Assembly: GCA_017535325.1 (NCBI GenBank)
Contig: JAFXUC010000124.1
Location: 60,281-124,280, forward strand
Direction of reading: 5' to 3'
DNA: 64,000 bases
Source of the DNA: Bacteroidales bacterium
GTDB lineage: Bacteria; Bacteroidota; Bacteroidia; Bacteroidales; UBA3824
Position numbers and translations under genes: made by a program. Position 1 is the stretch's first letter. Each line of letters begins with the position of its first letter. Shown here piece after piece: positions 17,500-26,073 of the stretch. The notes under the pieces are model-generated. The model did no database searches. It was not told the origin of the DNA and saw nothing but the letters and a program-made list of their open reading frames with translations.

Positions 17500-18552
17500 T
17501 TATTTTGCCGTCTGAGGGTAGATAATTTCCGCTTTTTCGCCGACACTCAGCGTAATTTTTGACCCTAAAATTATCGGATAATTCTTTGTGTCGTGTCCGT
17601 TTGGGAGACCATTGAAAACCGGAACGTTGAGCGGAGAAAAATATTTTGCAAAAATTTCGTTCAGCGGCAAATCGCTGCCCTGACTTCCGCCTATAAATTC
17701 GCCGACAATGACACCTTTTATCTCTTGAAGTTTTCCTGACTGTTGAAGATTGAGTAACATTCTGTCAACCGAATAGTTTGCCTCGCCGGTGTCTTCGATA
17801 AAAAGTATCGAATTTTTGGTGTTGATGTCAAAAGCCGTTCCTGAGAGCGCGTAAAGCAGCGAGAGATTGCCGCCGACAAGCCGCGCCGTTGCATTTCCGG
17901 GAGTGCAGTCAGAGTTTTTGTCCATGGAAATCGTGTTTAAATTCCCGAAAAGTATGTCTTTCAACATTTCAACGCTTTCGGCGTCTTTGTTGAAGCCTTT
18001 CATCATCGGGCCTAAAATTGTCTCGTAGCCCATGTTGTTGAGTGTGATGTGCAAGGCTGTAACGTCGCTGTAACCGATAATCCATTTGGGCGATTTCTTG
18101 AATTTTTCCCAGTCCAAAAACGGCAGAACCTGAGCCGCACCGTAACCGCCGCGTGCAAAGAAAATTGCTCTTACGCTTTCATCGTCAAGCATTTCCTGCA
18201 AACCTGAAATTCTTTCTTTCAGGCTTCCGGCGTATCTTGAATCCTGAGCGTAAAGGTTTGAAGCCTCCAAAACTTCCAAACCCCAGGTCTTCAAGGTTTC
18301 TTCGCCGTCTTTGACATCGCTTTCGCTGACGGAGTTGCTTATTGCGCAGACAGCCACTTTGTCGCCCTTCTGCAAAAATGCGGGACGGATGTCCGAGGTT
18401 ACCTCCTCCAAGTCTTCGATTATATAACTCGGAGCATAAACCACCGTCGTGTCTACGTGTATCTCATTGATTATCACCTCTTCATCGTCTTTATGACAGG
18501 AACTGAGCGCGGTAATTATCGCAGCAGACAATAATAAATAACTTGTTTTCAT
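17500..18552 (-). CDS. S66-family LD-carboxypeptidase, lipoprotein
   Basis: This 350-residue protein has a lipoprotein signal peptide (lipobox ALSSC at about residue 19). The S66 family cuts murein tetrapeptides or related LD-peptides in cell-wall recycling. Family blocks are GDKVAVCAISNSV near residue 62, FFARGGYGAAQVLPFLDW, the nucleophile region IIGYSDVTALH, and the C-terminal histidine block GLPNGHDTKNYPIILG. Unlike the cytoplasmic LdcA, this one should be anchored in the envelope facing the periplasm. It is separated by 19 bp from the helicase gene upstream. Confidence 0.88.
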   Translation of the reverse strand: MKTSYLLLSAAIITALSSCHKDDEEVIINEIHVDTTVVYAPSYIIEDLEEVTSDIRPAFLQKGDKVAVCAISNSVSESDVKDGEETLKTWGLEVLEASNLYAQDSRYAGSLKERISGLQEMLDDESVRAIFFARGGYGAAQVLPFLDWEKFKKSPKWIIGYSDVTALHITLNNMGYETILGPMMKGFNKDAESVEMLKDILFGNLNTISMDKNSDCTPGNATARLVGGNLSLLYALSGTAFDINTKNSILFIEDTGEANYSVDRMLLNLQQSGKLQEIKGVIVGEFIGGSQGSDLPLNEIFAKYFSPLNVPVFNGLPNGHDTKNYPIILGSKITLSVGEKAEIIYPQTAK

Positions 18553-18571
18553 TATTTTAATTTTTTTAATT

Positions 18572-21500
18572 TTATAATTCTACTTCTTCGATTTTTTTGT
18601 CTTCAACGTAAAAAAGATACGCCTTTATATTAGGATAATTCATTTTTTTGAGCAGAGCCGCATATTCCGAAATCTGCGCCTTGTATTCCTCGTGTTCGCC
18701 GCCGAATTTAAAGTCGATGACAACGGTCTCTTTGTCAGAAATCAAAACGCGGTCTGGAATTTTTATGTCGCCTTCGGTTGTAAGCAGTGCCTTTTCTGTC
18801 AAAACCTCTTTCCAAGACTTTGAAAACCAATGTTTTACTTCTTCAATCGAAAAAACTTCGTCTAATTTTTTGCTCAAATCTTTGGCTTGGTTTTCAGTGA
18901 TTCTGCCCTGAAACTGCATTTGTCTTAACACTTCGGGATATTCCTCGTAAAAATCTATTCTCGACATTACATCGTGCATAAAAAGACCGTAATTGATTCT
19001 CTCTTGCAAAAACGTGCTGTTTTGAATAAAAAATTCCGACGAATGTGATGTTACGGCAAGTTTGTTTTCCCACGGCGAATTTTTGAAGGTTGACAACACG
19101 AAATTTTTACCCTTTTCGTTTGCCTTTCTGCCTTCTTCCAAAACGTGGTTTTCGTCTTTTAAAAATACGCCCGTTTCTTCGTCATAACTCTCTGACAGTA
19201 AGTCATCTGACTCAATAATGTCGTAATACAAAAGGTCTGAAACTCGGCTGATTTTTCCCAAGCCGTCTTTTGCGGTTTTTGGCTTCGGACAATAAATGTG
19301 CAGTTCGTCAACCGCCCTTGTCAGAGCCACATACAAAAGGTTCAACGAGTCAACGTACAAATTGCGCTTTTCCTTTACGTAAAAATCCTTGAAATGCGAT
19401 TTCAGCATTTCGGACGAATATCTTATCGGCATCGACGGCAATGACGAAAAACTTGTGCCTTCGGGTGCTTTTACCCATATATAATTGACGTTCAGGTTGT
19501 TGACGTCTTCCATTTTCCAGTTGCAAAACGGAATAAACTGAATGGAAAAGTCAAGTCCTTTGGATTTGTGAACCGTCATAACGCTTACCGCGTTTTGATT
19601 GTCGGAGGGCTGGACGGAGGTTTTTACGCCCGTCTGCTCCCACCATGCGACAAATTTGTTTAAGTCGGAAGAATATTGTTTCGTAAAATTCAAAATGCAG
19701 TCCTGAAACGTCCGCAGATATTCCGCGTCGCCTTCAAAACTCTCCAAGCCGAAAAGCGAAATTATTTTTTCCGAAAGGTCGTAAAGCGGCAAATCGGTAT
19801 ATGCCTCGTTGAAATTTTCAAAGCCTTCGGGCATGAATTTTTTCGCGGCTTCTTCGTTATTGACGGCACTAAAAATCTCGTCTTCGCTGATTGCAATTTG
19901 TTTGAGCGTGCAATACGAGTGCATAAGTTCAGCCTTGGTGAAACTATCGTCTCTGTTGTTTAAATATTTCATCGCGCTCATTGCGACTTTTACGGCAAGC
20001 GAGTTTGCAATGTACAGTGAGTCAGAGGATACTACGTCATACGTTGCCGCATCTTCTGTCAGTTGCTGATATTGCAGAAGATATTTTACGGTCAGTGCCG
20101 CTTCGTCTTTTTTGCGGACAAGAACGCAGATTTTTTTTGCCTTGACGCCGCTTTTAATCAGTGAGTTGATTTCTTCCGCCGTTTTTTTCAAGGCTTTTTC
20201 CTTGAAACCGACTTCTTCCTCTGCGCCCTCTTCCGGGTTTTCCTCCTCAAAAAAAAGCACTTCCACTTTGCCGCCCGAACGGTTTTTGCCCGGCGGCAGT
20301 TTTTGGAAAGAGTCGGAATAGATTTTTTTCAGGATTTCAAAGTCGAGCGGCAGGTCTTTGTCGCCGTGGTTGATAAGCGTTTCAACCGACTTTTGAAAAA
20401 CCGCGTTGTTGAAATCCACGATGTTTTTTCTTGACCGCCAGTTTACATCAAGACTGTTGACTTTGATATTCTCATCGGAAATCTGCTCCTGAACCCTGCC
20501 GCCCAAAAGCGACCAGTCGCCGCCGCGGAATCTGTAAATCGCCTGCTTTACATCGCCTACGATTAAGTTGTCAAAACCCTGAGCGACAGAGTTTTCAATC
20601 AGCGGGCGGAAGTTGTTCCACTGAAAAGGCGAGGTGTCCTGAAACTCGTCGATAAAAATATGGTCGAATTTGTTGCCGGTGCGTTCGTAGATGAAAGGCG
20701 CGTCGTTTTCCGCGATGATTCCGTCCAAAAACGCCGAAGCGTCAGAAATCATAATCACGCGGTTTTCCTTTCTGTATTCGGGCAGAAGTTTTGCAATTTC
20801 GCCTATCAGCACAAACGCTCCGAAATCCTTTCTGATAAGTTTTGCCGTGATAAAATCCGCAGCGTTGTCTTCAATAAAACTGACTGCCTCGTTTAAGACG
20901 GGGAGAAGTTTTTCTTTCAGGGACGGAATTATCTCTTTTTGAATTTTTGTCGCTTTTGAGGGCAGCCAGTTGTCTTTTTGCTGCATTTTGTAGGCCGTTG
21001 CGGAGACTTCCGCGTCTTCCAACTTGTTTAAAAGGAAGTTGCAGCAGTTTTTTATGGTTGTGCCCATATCCGAAAGCGTCAAGCCGCAGAGTTCGGTTTC
21101 GATGACTGTTTTTGCCCGCGAGGAAATCTCCCGTGCTTTTTCTATGTAATTGTCATAGACGGAGTTAACAAGTTCGGCGGAAATGTCGAAGTAGGATTTT
21201 TTTTCAGCCTCCGACATTCCTTTTTCTTTCATGAGGTTTTGCTGAGCCTCAAATTCTTTGTATTTTTCGGTGAAGATAAGTTTTGCGATGTTTTCTACCT
21301 GCACTCTGAAATTCCAGTTTTCGCCGTCCTTGATGTTTTTTTCCGCCATCAGCAGCATTTGTTTTTTTAGGTATGCGTCCTCGTCGGCGCATTTAAAAAG
21401 TATGTCGGTCAAATCCGAGAGAACGGAAGCCTCGTCGGTCTGCGTTGAAAAGCCGGAATTTATGTTGATGTCGTAACAAAACGAGCGCAAAACCCTTTGG

Positions 21501-21826
21501 ACAAAAGAGTCGATGGTTTTGAGGTTGAAGTCGGAATAATTGTGCAGAATTGCCCCGCGTATGTTTTTGGCGCGAAGGGCAACTTCCTTTTCCGAAATGT
21601 TGTATTTTTTTGAAATTTCTGTCATATATCCTGACGGAAGACCCTCAGAAAGATTGTCCAACTCCTTGATAATGCGTTCTTTCATTTCGCCGGCGGCCTT
21701 GTTCGTAAAAGTTACGGCAAGAATCCGTGAAAACGCCGTCAAATCTTTAAACGCCTCTGTGATAAATTCGCCCGCGAGTTTGTATGTTTTGCCGCTGCCT
21801 GCCGAAGCCTTGTAGATGTTGAGCAT
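18572..21826 (-). CDS. UvrD-type helicase-exonuclease (AddA/RecB-like)
   Basis: This 1084-residue superfamily 1A helicase has Walker A ASAGSGKTY at residues 7-15, motif Ia LAVTFTNKAAGEMKERI, Walker B IFIDEFQDTS, motif III VGDVKQAIYRFRGG, and motif VI NLLYVALTRAVDELH. The C-terminal part contains a RecB-type nuclease segment (VVIDFKFG near residue 1047, then QISEYAAL), so it should unwind and degrade double-strand ends for recombinational repair. An AddB-like partner would be expected but is not adjacent in this window. The gene lies 14 bp downstream of the UbiB-like gene, in the same direction. Confidence 0.9.
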   Translation of the reverse strand: MLNIYKASAGSGKTYKLAGEFITEAFKDLTAFSRILAVTFTNKAAGEMKERIIKELDNLSEGLPSGYMTEISKKYNISEKEVALRAKNIRGAILHNYSDFNLKTIDSFVQRVLRSFCYDININSGFSTQTDEASVLSDLTDILFKCADEDAYLKKQMLLMAEKNIKDGENWNFRVQVENIAKLIFTEKYKEFEAQQNLMKEKGMSEAEKKSYFDISAELVNSVYDNYIEKAREISSRAKTVIETELCGLTLSDMGTTIKNCCNFLLNKLEDAEVSATAYKMQQKDNWLPSKATKIQKEIIPSLKEKLLPVLNEAVSFIEDNAADFITAKLIRKDFGAFVLIGEIAKLLPEYRKENRVIMISDASAFLDGIIAENDAPFIYERTGNKFDHIFIDEFQDTSPFQWNNFRPLIENSVAQGFDNLIVGDVKQAIYRFRGGDWSLLGGRVQEQISDENIKVNSLDVNWRSRKNIVDFNNAVFQKSVETLINHGDKDLPLDFEILKKIYSDSFQKLPPGKNRSGGKVEVLFFEEENPEEGAEEEVGFKEKALKKTAEEINSLIKSGVKAKKICVLVRKKDEAALTVKYLLQYQQLTEDAATYDVVSSDSLYIANSLAVKVAMSAMKYLNNRDDSFTKAELMHSYCTLKQIAISEDEIFSAVNNEEAAKKFMPEGFENFNEAYTDLPLYDLSEKIISLFGLESFEGDAEYLRTFQDCILNFTKQYSSDLNKFVAWWEQTGVKTSVQPSDNQNAVSVMTVHKSKGLDFSIQFIPFCNWKMEDVNNLNVNYIWVKAPEGTSFSSLPSMPIRYSSEMLKSHFKDFYVKEKRNLYVDSLNLLYVALTRAVDELHIYCPKPKTAKDGLGKISRVSDLLYYDIIESDDLLSESYDEETGVFLKDENHVLEEGRKANEKGKNFVLSTFKNSPWENKLAVTSHSSEFFIQNSTFLQERINYGLFMHDVMSRIDFYEEYPEVLRQMQFQGRITENQAKDLSKKLDEVFSIEEVKHWFSKSWKEVLTEKALLTTEGDIKIPDRVLISDKETVVIDFKFGGEHEEYKAQISEYAALLKKMNYPNIKAYLFYVEDKKIEEVEL

Positions 21827-21840
21827 TTTTCCTTACTTTT

Positions 21841-23544
21841 TTAATTGTTGTTTTCCACGTCTTTTTTGTGTTGCTTGAAACGTGTTCCGAGAACGTATGC
21901 AAACAGCATAATTCCGAAAAACAATGCTAACGTAAAACCGGCAAAACTCAAAACCGGCAGTCCGAAAATCATAAATCCGTCTTTTGTAAACACTGCCGAA
22001 ATCGTTGCCGAAAGTATCAGAATGCCTATTATAAAACAGAAAATCAATTTGTTGGCGGCGATGTCAATTCTCTGTATAAAGAAATTGAAATCCGTGATGT
22101 TGATGTTGGTATAGAGTTGACCCTGCCGTATTTTTTTCAGGATAACGGAGAGTTCAAGTGGCGAGTTTTCAAGAAAATCGCTTGCCTGCGAAAGGTTTTT
22201 GTTGATTGTGTTTTTGAACCTTTCGGGCGAAAACCTCTCGAATTGCAGTTTTTTGCCGTAGGGTTTGAAAAACTCCGAAATAAGGCATGTCGGCGTGATG
22301 GAAAGCGCGATGTTTTCAGCGTCCGAAAGCGCGGAAAAAGCCCTCAGAATTTCAGCCGGAAGCGTGAGTTTGTGTTTGAAACAGATTCTCATAATTCCGA
22401 ACGAAAACTCTCTCATGTAATGCTCCGAAGATTCCATAAAGTACAGATTGTCAGCGAGCAACTGCACGTCGTTTTTGAACTCCTGATAATTTTTGACGTC
22501 GGAGTTGAAGGCTATTTTTCTAAGACTGTTTGCCAAAACGCCCGAATTTTGTGTCGTCAAGGCGGCCACGATGTCGCTGATTAAGTTTCTTTGAACGCTG
22601 CTCAAAAGGTTTGCAGACCCGAAATCCGAAAATGCGACTTTTCCCTCCGGCATTATCCTTACAATGTCGTCGGAGAGTGAGCCTATAAAAAGCCCCGTCG
22701 TCAGCATGCCGGTAATAAAAGTGTTCAAAAACGTGTCCGAAACCTTTCTGTGGTCAAGCCCCCAGGCGGTAAACTCTTTCGCCTTTGTGATGCCGGAGGT
22801 GTTGTAATAGGAGGTTACCAGAGTTTTTTCGGAGGAGTAATTCAAAAAAACTTCCGGGACGGCAAAATTTTTCATGTCGCGGTAAGCCTTCTTAAAACGC
22901 TTTATCGTCTCCGCCTCGTTGTTCAAATCGAGTTTCGGCATGATGATTTCCTCAAACGAACTGATAATTTCGTCAGCGTTTTGGATGCCGTGCCTTTCAA
23001 GAAAAATGTCGGCAAACTTGGCAAGGCGTTTTATAAGTTTTATGTCCGAGACCGCGTTGTCGTAAGCCTCCGGCAGGATTATTTTTACGGCAACGTCTTC
23101 GCCCGTTAGGAGTTTTGCCCTGAAAACTGCGGCATAACCGTTCTGAAAAAAACAGTAACTGTCGAAATACGAGAAAGTTTTGTCTGCCTTTCTCCGCGTG
23201 GAATTTTCAAAAATCTCTATCGCCGTGGCTTTTGTTACGGGTATCTTGTCGAACTCCAAAAGCGAAAATTCCGAAATAAGTTCAAGCGGCAGAATGTCGG
23301 GACGCGAACACAAAAACTTGGCAAAATACACCGCCGTAGGTCCGAGTTCCTGAGTGGCGAGGCGTATTTTTTCCCATTTGCTGCGGGCGTGGACATCCTT
23401 TAAGGTTTCAACACCTGCTTTTTCGGCGAGTCTTTTCAGCCTGCCGTTTTCTGCAAAAGGCGTGATTCCGTACTTGAACAGCACCGTCAGAGCGTTGTTG
23501 AACTTGTCAAAAATTTTCGGGTTTTTCGGAAATTTCAGCGGCAT
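21841..23544 (-). CDS. UbiB/ABC1 (AarF) kinase-like protein, probably catalytically dead
   Basis: This 567-residue protein has the ABC1/UbiB fold: RPDILP in the N-terminal family extension, the kinase lysine in VAVKIILPE, the conserved Glu in DLNNEAETIKRF, and FSDFG. Two hydrophobic helices close the C terminus (about residues 500-550). The usual KxGQ motif is altered to AKFLCSRPD, and the catalytic loop HxDPHPGN is replaced by GLFIGSLSDDI, so the catalytic Asp and Asn are absent. It is probably a pseudokinase or an unusual ATPase. Two phasin-like genes lie immediately upstream in the same operon, an arrangement I recall from other bacteria with ABC1 proteins. Confidence 0.75.
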   Translation of the reverse strand: MPLKFPKNPKIFDKFNNALTVLFKYGITPFAENGRLKRLAEKAGVETLKDVHARSKWEKIRLATQELGPTAVYFAKFLCSRPDILPLELISEFSLLEFDKIPVTKATAIEIFENSTRRKADKTFSYFDSYCFFQNGYAAVFRAKLLTGEDVAVKIILPEAYDNAVSDIKLIKRLAKFADIFLERHGIQNADEIISSFEEIIMPKLDLNNEAETIKRFKKAYRDMKNFAVPEVFLNYSSEKTLVTSYYNTSGITKAKEFTAWGLDHRKVSDTFLNTFITGMLTTGLFIGSLSDDIVRIMPEGKVAFSDFGSANLLSSVQRNLISDIVAALTTQNSGVLANSLRKIAFNSDVKNYQEFKNDVQLLADNLYFMESSEHYMREFSFGIMRICFKHKLTLPAEILRAFSALSDAENIALSITPTCLISEFFKPYGKKLQFERFSPERFKNTINKNLSQASDFLENSPLELSVILKKIRQGQLYTNINITDFNFFIQRIDIAANKLIFCFIIGILILSATISAVFTKDGFMIFGLPVLSFAGFTLALFFGIMLFAYVLGTRFKQHKKDVENNN

Positions 23545-23553
23545 TTCTGTTTT

Positions 23554-23838
23554 TTATTTCGTTAGTTTTTCCAAAAGCGTTACTCTGCGTTTTAGGGTTT
23601 CGAGTTCTTCCGGAGTGGCAATGTCCATTTTGGCGTAGATTTTTTTTATGAGTTCCGTGATGGAATTTTCAAGTTCCGACGACTTGTCGAACAGGCCGTT
23701 TTTGATGTTTTCAAAAATCGACGAACCCTGGCTGCCGGATATTTTTTTATCATTGACGAGGGTGTCGAGAGTTTTTTTTACCGTCCCGACAGTCTCGTCG
23801 ATGATAATGTTGGATACCTTGGAAAGTGAATTAATCAT
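23554..23838 (-). CDS. phasin-like small coiled-coil protein
   Basis: This 94-residue, mostly helical protein ends in a heptad-type segment (EELETLKRRVTLLEKL). It resembles the polyhydroxyalkanoate-granule-associated phasin superfamily and is a paralogue of the next gene upstream. No signal peptide is visible. It lies between a second phasin-like gene and the UbiB-like gene. A function in granule or membrane association is inference. Confidence 0.65.
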   Translation of the reverse strand: MINSLSKVSNIIIDETVGTVKKTLDTLVNDKKISGSQGSSIFENIKNGLFDKSSELENSITELIKKIYAKMDIATPEELETLKRRVTLLEKLTK

Positions 23839-23854
23839 AATTTCTTTTTAATTG

Positions 23855-24208
23855 TTAGTCAAGACTTGCAACTCTTTTTTCCAAATCTTCGATTCGTTTT
23901 TTGAGTTCCTCCACTTCCGATTTTGTAGCCGGTCTTACTTTGAGAAGGGCTTCGTTGATAACGGTGCGGATTTTTGATTCAAGGTCTTTTGCCTTGGTGT
24001 CAATGTTTGAAGAGAAATCGTCAACGATTTTTTTGCCTTCCTCGTTTGAGATTTTCTTTTCGCCGATAAGTTCTTTTACCGCGTTTTCAACCCTTTCTTT
24101 TGCGTTTGCCGCCATGCCGACACCTTGATAAAGGATTTTTTTGAGCAGGTCGTTGATAGTAACGTCCTCTTTGCGGGTCTCCTGACCGTCTTTGTTTTCT
24201 TCTGCCAT
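23855..24208 (-). CDS. phasin-like small coiled-coil protein
   Basis: This 117-residue charged helical protein has the C-terminal coil EVEELKKRIEDLEKRVASLD and a central segment GMAANAKERVENAVKELIGE, both typical of phasin-like proteins. It is the first gene of the operon that continues through the second phasin-like gene, the UbiB-like gene and the helicase. The intergenic stretch to the divergent CheW-like gene is 92 bp and AT-rich. Confidence 0.68.
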   Translation of the reverse strand: MAEENKDGQETRKEDVTINDLLKKILYQGVGMAANAKERVENAVKELIGEKKISNEEGKKIVDDFSSNIDTKAKDLESKIRTVINEALLKVRPATKSEVEELKKRIEDLEKRVASLD

Positions 24209-24300
24209 TTTTATTAAGTTTTAAGGTTTATGAGCGCAAAGTTAAAACTTTCTTTTGTTTTTTGAAAAAAAAACGATAATTTAGCGAAAAATTTTTTAGT

Positions 24301-24789
24301 ATGGACTTTAAGGAATCTTTTATATTGTTCAGGGCGGGCGGCAGAAGTTTTGCCGTTTCGGTAACCAATGTCTTGGAGGTAACTGAAAACAAGGACATAA
24401 GCCCGTTGCCGGGTGCGCCTGATTACGTTGTCGGCATCAAAAAATTCAGGGACGAGGTAATTCCCGTTGTCAACACCGTTGAAAGGCTTGACATCAACTC
24501 TGACAGTGATGAGCCAAGGGGAAAATACGTTGCTGTCTTTGAAATCAATATTCCCACGGGACACAAAAAGTTCGGAATTTTGGTTGACAAAGTGCTGTCG
24601 GTCAGCGAGATGAATGTAAGCACAATAAAAGTTGCTGATGAAATTGACCGTGCTATGGCTCCCGCTCCGTATATCCGTGGCGTTATCAATTCACCTCAGG
24701 GTTTTATCTATGTTCTTAGTCCTGAGTATATCTTTTCTAAAAAAGATTTGCAAAAAATCGACGATGTTTTGCCGGAGGTAAAGGAATGA
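24301..24789 (+). CDS. CheW-like domain protein
   Basis: This 162-residue single CheW domain includes FRAGGRSFAVSVTNVLEV at the start, VVGIKKFRDEVIPVVN in the middle and the helix-strand block KFGILVDKVLSV. CheW couples chemoreceptors to the histidine kinase CheA. No CheA, receptor or flagellar gene is present in this window, and the next gene in the operon is apbE (ATGA overlap). The role may be a stand-alone scaffold or sensing adaptor. Confidence 0.82.
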   Translation: MDFKESFILFRAGGRSFAVSVTNVLEVTENKDISPLPGAPDYVVGIKKFRDEVIPVVNTVERLDINSDSDEPRGKYVAVFEINIPTGHKKFGILVDKVLSVSEMNVSTIKVADEIDRAMAPAPYIRGVINSPQGFIYVLSPEYIFSKKDLQKIDDVLPEVKE

Positions 24790-25793
24790 AAAAAAGTTTT
24801 TCCCTTATTTTGGCGGCGGCACTTTTCTGCGCCTCATGCGGCAAAAATCCTTCGTATGTCAGGACTTCCGGTTTTGCGCAAGGGACGACATGGCATATTA
24901 CGTACAAAAGTTTTGACAAAGAAGACCTTACGCCTAAGTTCGACAGCATTTTGAAGGCGTTTGACTTTTCGATGTCGTCTTATAACAAGGAGTCGAGGCT
25001 TACAAAACTCAACGAAAATTCCACTGACGAAATTGATGAAAATTTTGCGGCGGTTTTTGCTTCGTCGGAATATTTGTACAAACTCTCCGGCGGACTTTTT
25101 GACCCGACATGCCGTCCGCTTGTCAACGCCTGGGGCTTTAACAAGCACAAAGACCTTAAAAAACCCAAGCAAAGTGAGTTGGATTCCATTTTGGAATTTG
25201 TCGGCATGGACAAGGTAAAAGTCGAGGACGGCAGACTTAAAAAAACAGACCCCCGCCTGACGCTTAATTTCAACGCAAACGCCCAAGGTTACAGCGTGGA
25301 TTTGCTTTGTATGTGGCTCAAAGGCAGAGGTTACGAAGATTTTTTGGTTGAAGTAGGAGGGGAGGTAAGGGCTTTCGGCAAAAATTCAGAGGCTCAGCCT
25401 TGGAGAGTCGGCATTGATACGCCTATCGACGGCTCTACGGAAAACGACAGGGAAATTTCTGCCGCTGTTCCGCTTGAAAACAAATCTCTCTGTACATCAG
25501 GTGATTACAGAAATTTTTTTGTAATTGACGGCAAAAAATATTCTCACGAACTTAATCCTAAAACCGGTTATCCGAAAGATGATTCTTTGCTTTCGGTTTC
25601 TGTCGTAACTCCTGACGCGCTTTTTGGCGACGGTTTGGCGACTGCGGTTATGGTTTTGGGCTTGGAAAAAGGCTTTAAATTGGTGGATTCGCTGCCCGAA
25701 GCGGAAGGTTTTTTTATTTACAGCGACAAAAACGGCAATTTTAAGACCTTGAAGACAAAAGGTTTTGAATATTTTGATATAACAAAACCCTGA
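24786..25793 (+). CDS. apbE: FAD:protein FMN transferase, lipoprotein
   Basis: This 335-residue ApbE-family protein has a lipobox (FCASC, residue 18). It attaches FMN covalently to threonine of exported flavoproteins such as subunits of the Na+-translocating NADH dehydrogenase. Visible family segments are FAQGTTWHITY, LSGGLFDPTCRPLVNAWGF, LNFNANAQGYSVD, VEVGGEVRAFGKN and the metal-binding region DALFGDGLATAVMVLG. It overlaps the CheW-like gene by 4 bp. Confidence 0.93.
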   Translation: MKKSFSLILAAALFCASCGKNPSYVRTSGFAQGTTWHITYKSFDKEDLTPKFDSILKAFDFSMSSYNKESRLTKLNENSTDEIDENFAAVFASSEYLYKLSGGLFDPTCRPLVNAWGFNKHKDLKKPKQSELDSILEFVGMDKVKVEDGRLKKTDPRLTLNFNANAQGYSVDLLCMWLKGRGYEDFLVEVGGEVRAFGKNSEAQPWRVGIDTPIDGSTENDREISAAVPLENKSLCTSGDYRNFFVIDGKKYSHELNPKTGYPKDDSLLSVSVVTPDALFGDGLATAVMVLGLEKGFKLVDSLPEAEGFFIYSDKNGNFKTLKTKGFEYFDITKP

Positions 25794-25838
25794 CAAACAT
25801 TAAGTTATAAAAAAAATGAAAAAAAGTTGCAAAAAAAT

Positions 25839-25869
25839 TTTGCGGTGTCGTTAAAAGTATCTACTTTTG
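25839..25869 (+). promoter_or_regulatory. tRNA-Gly promoter (TTTG-N19-TACTTTTG)
   Basis: TTTG at 25839-25842 and TACTTTTG at 25862-25869 are spaced by exactly 19 bases, a full match to the Bacteroidota -33/-7 arrangement. The tRNA begins 24 bases downstream. Confidence 0.8.
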
Positions 25870-25893
25870 CACCGTCAAAATCGGACAGGCAAT

Positions 25894-25966
25894 GCGGGAG
25901 TAGCTCAGTTGGTAGAGCGCAACCTTGCCAAGGTTGAGGTCGCGAGTTCGAGCCTCGTCTCCCGCT
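25894..25966 (+). tRNA. tRNA-Gly (anticodon GCC)
   Basis: A complete cloverleaf can be folded: acceptor GCGGGAG with CTCCCGC, D arm GCTC/GAGC, anticodon arm CAACC-TTGCCAA-GGTTG with anticodon GCC, and a T arm with TTCGAGC loop. The CCA end is not encoded. A T run follows. Confidence 0.95.
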
Positions 25967-26024
25967 CTTTTTTTTATTCATTATTGATGTTTATTTATTA
26001 GGTTTTAGTTAATTAAAGTTTCTC

Positions 26025-26052
26025 AAAACGGTTGTACAAACCGTTTTTTTTT
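26025..26052 (+). terminator. rho-independent terminator downstream of tRNA-Gly
   Basis: Stem AAAACGGTT with AACCGTTTT, loop GTACA, followed by a T run. It may act in both directions, as it also lies just beyond the end of the minus-strand outer-membrane operon. Confidence 0.8.
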
Positions 26053-26073
26053 GTATATATGCATCCCTTGTTT

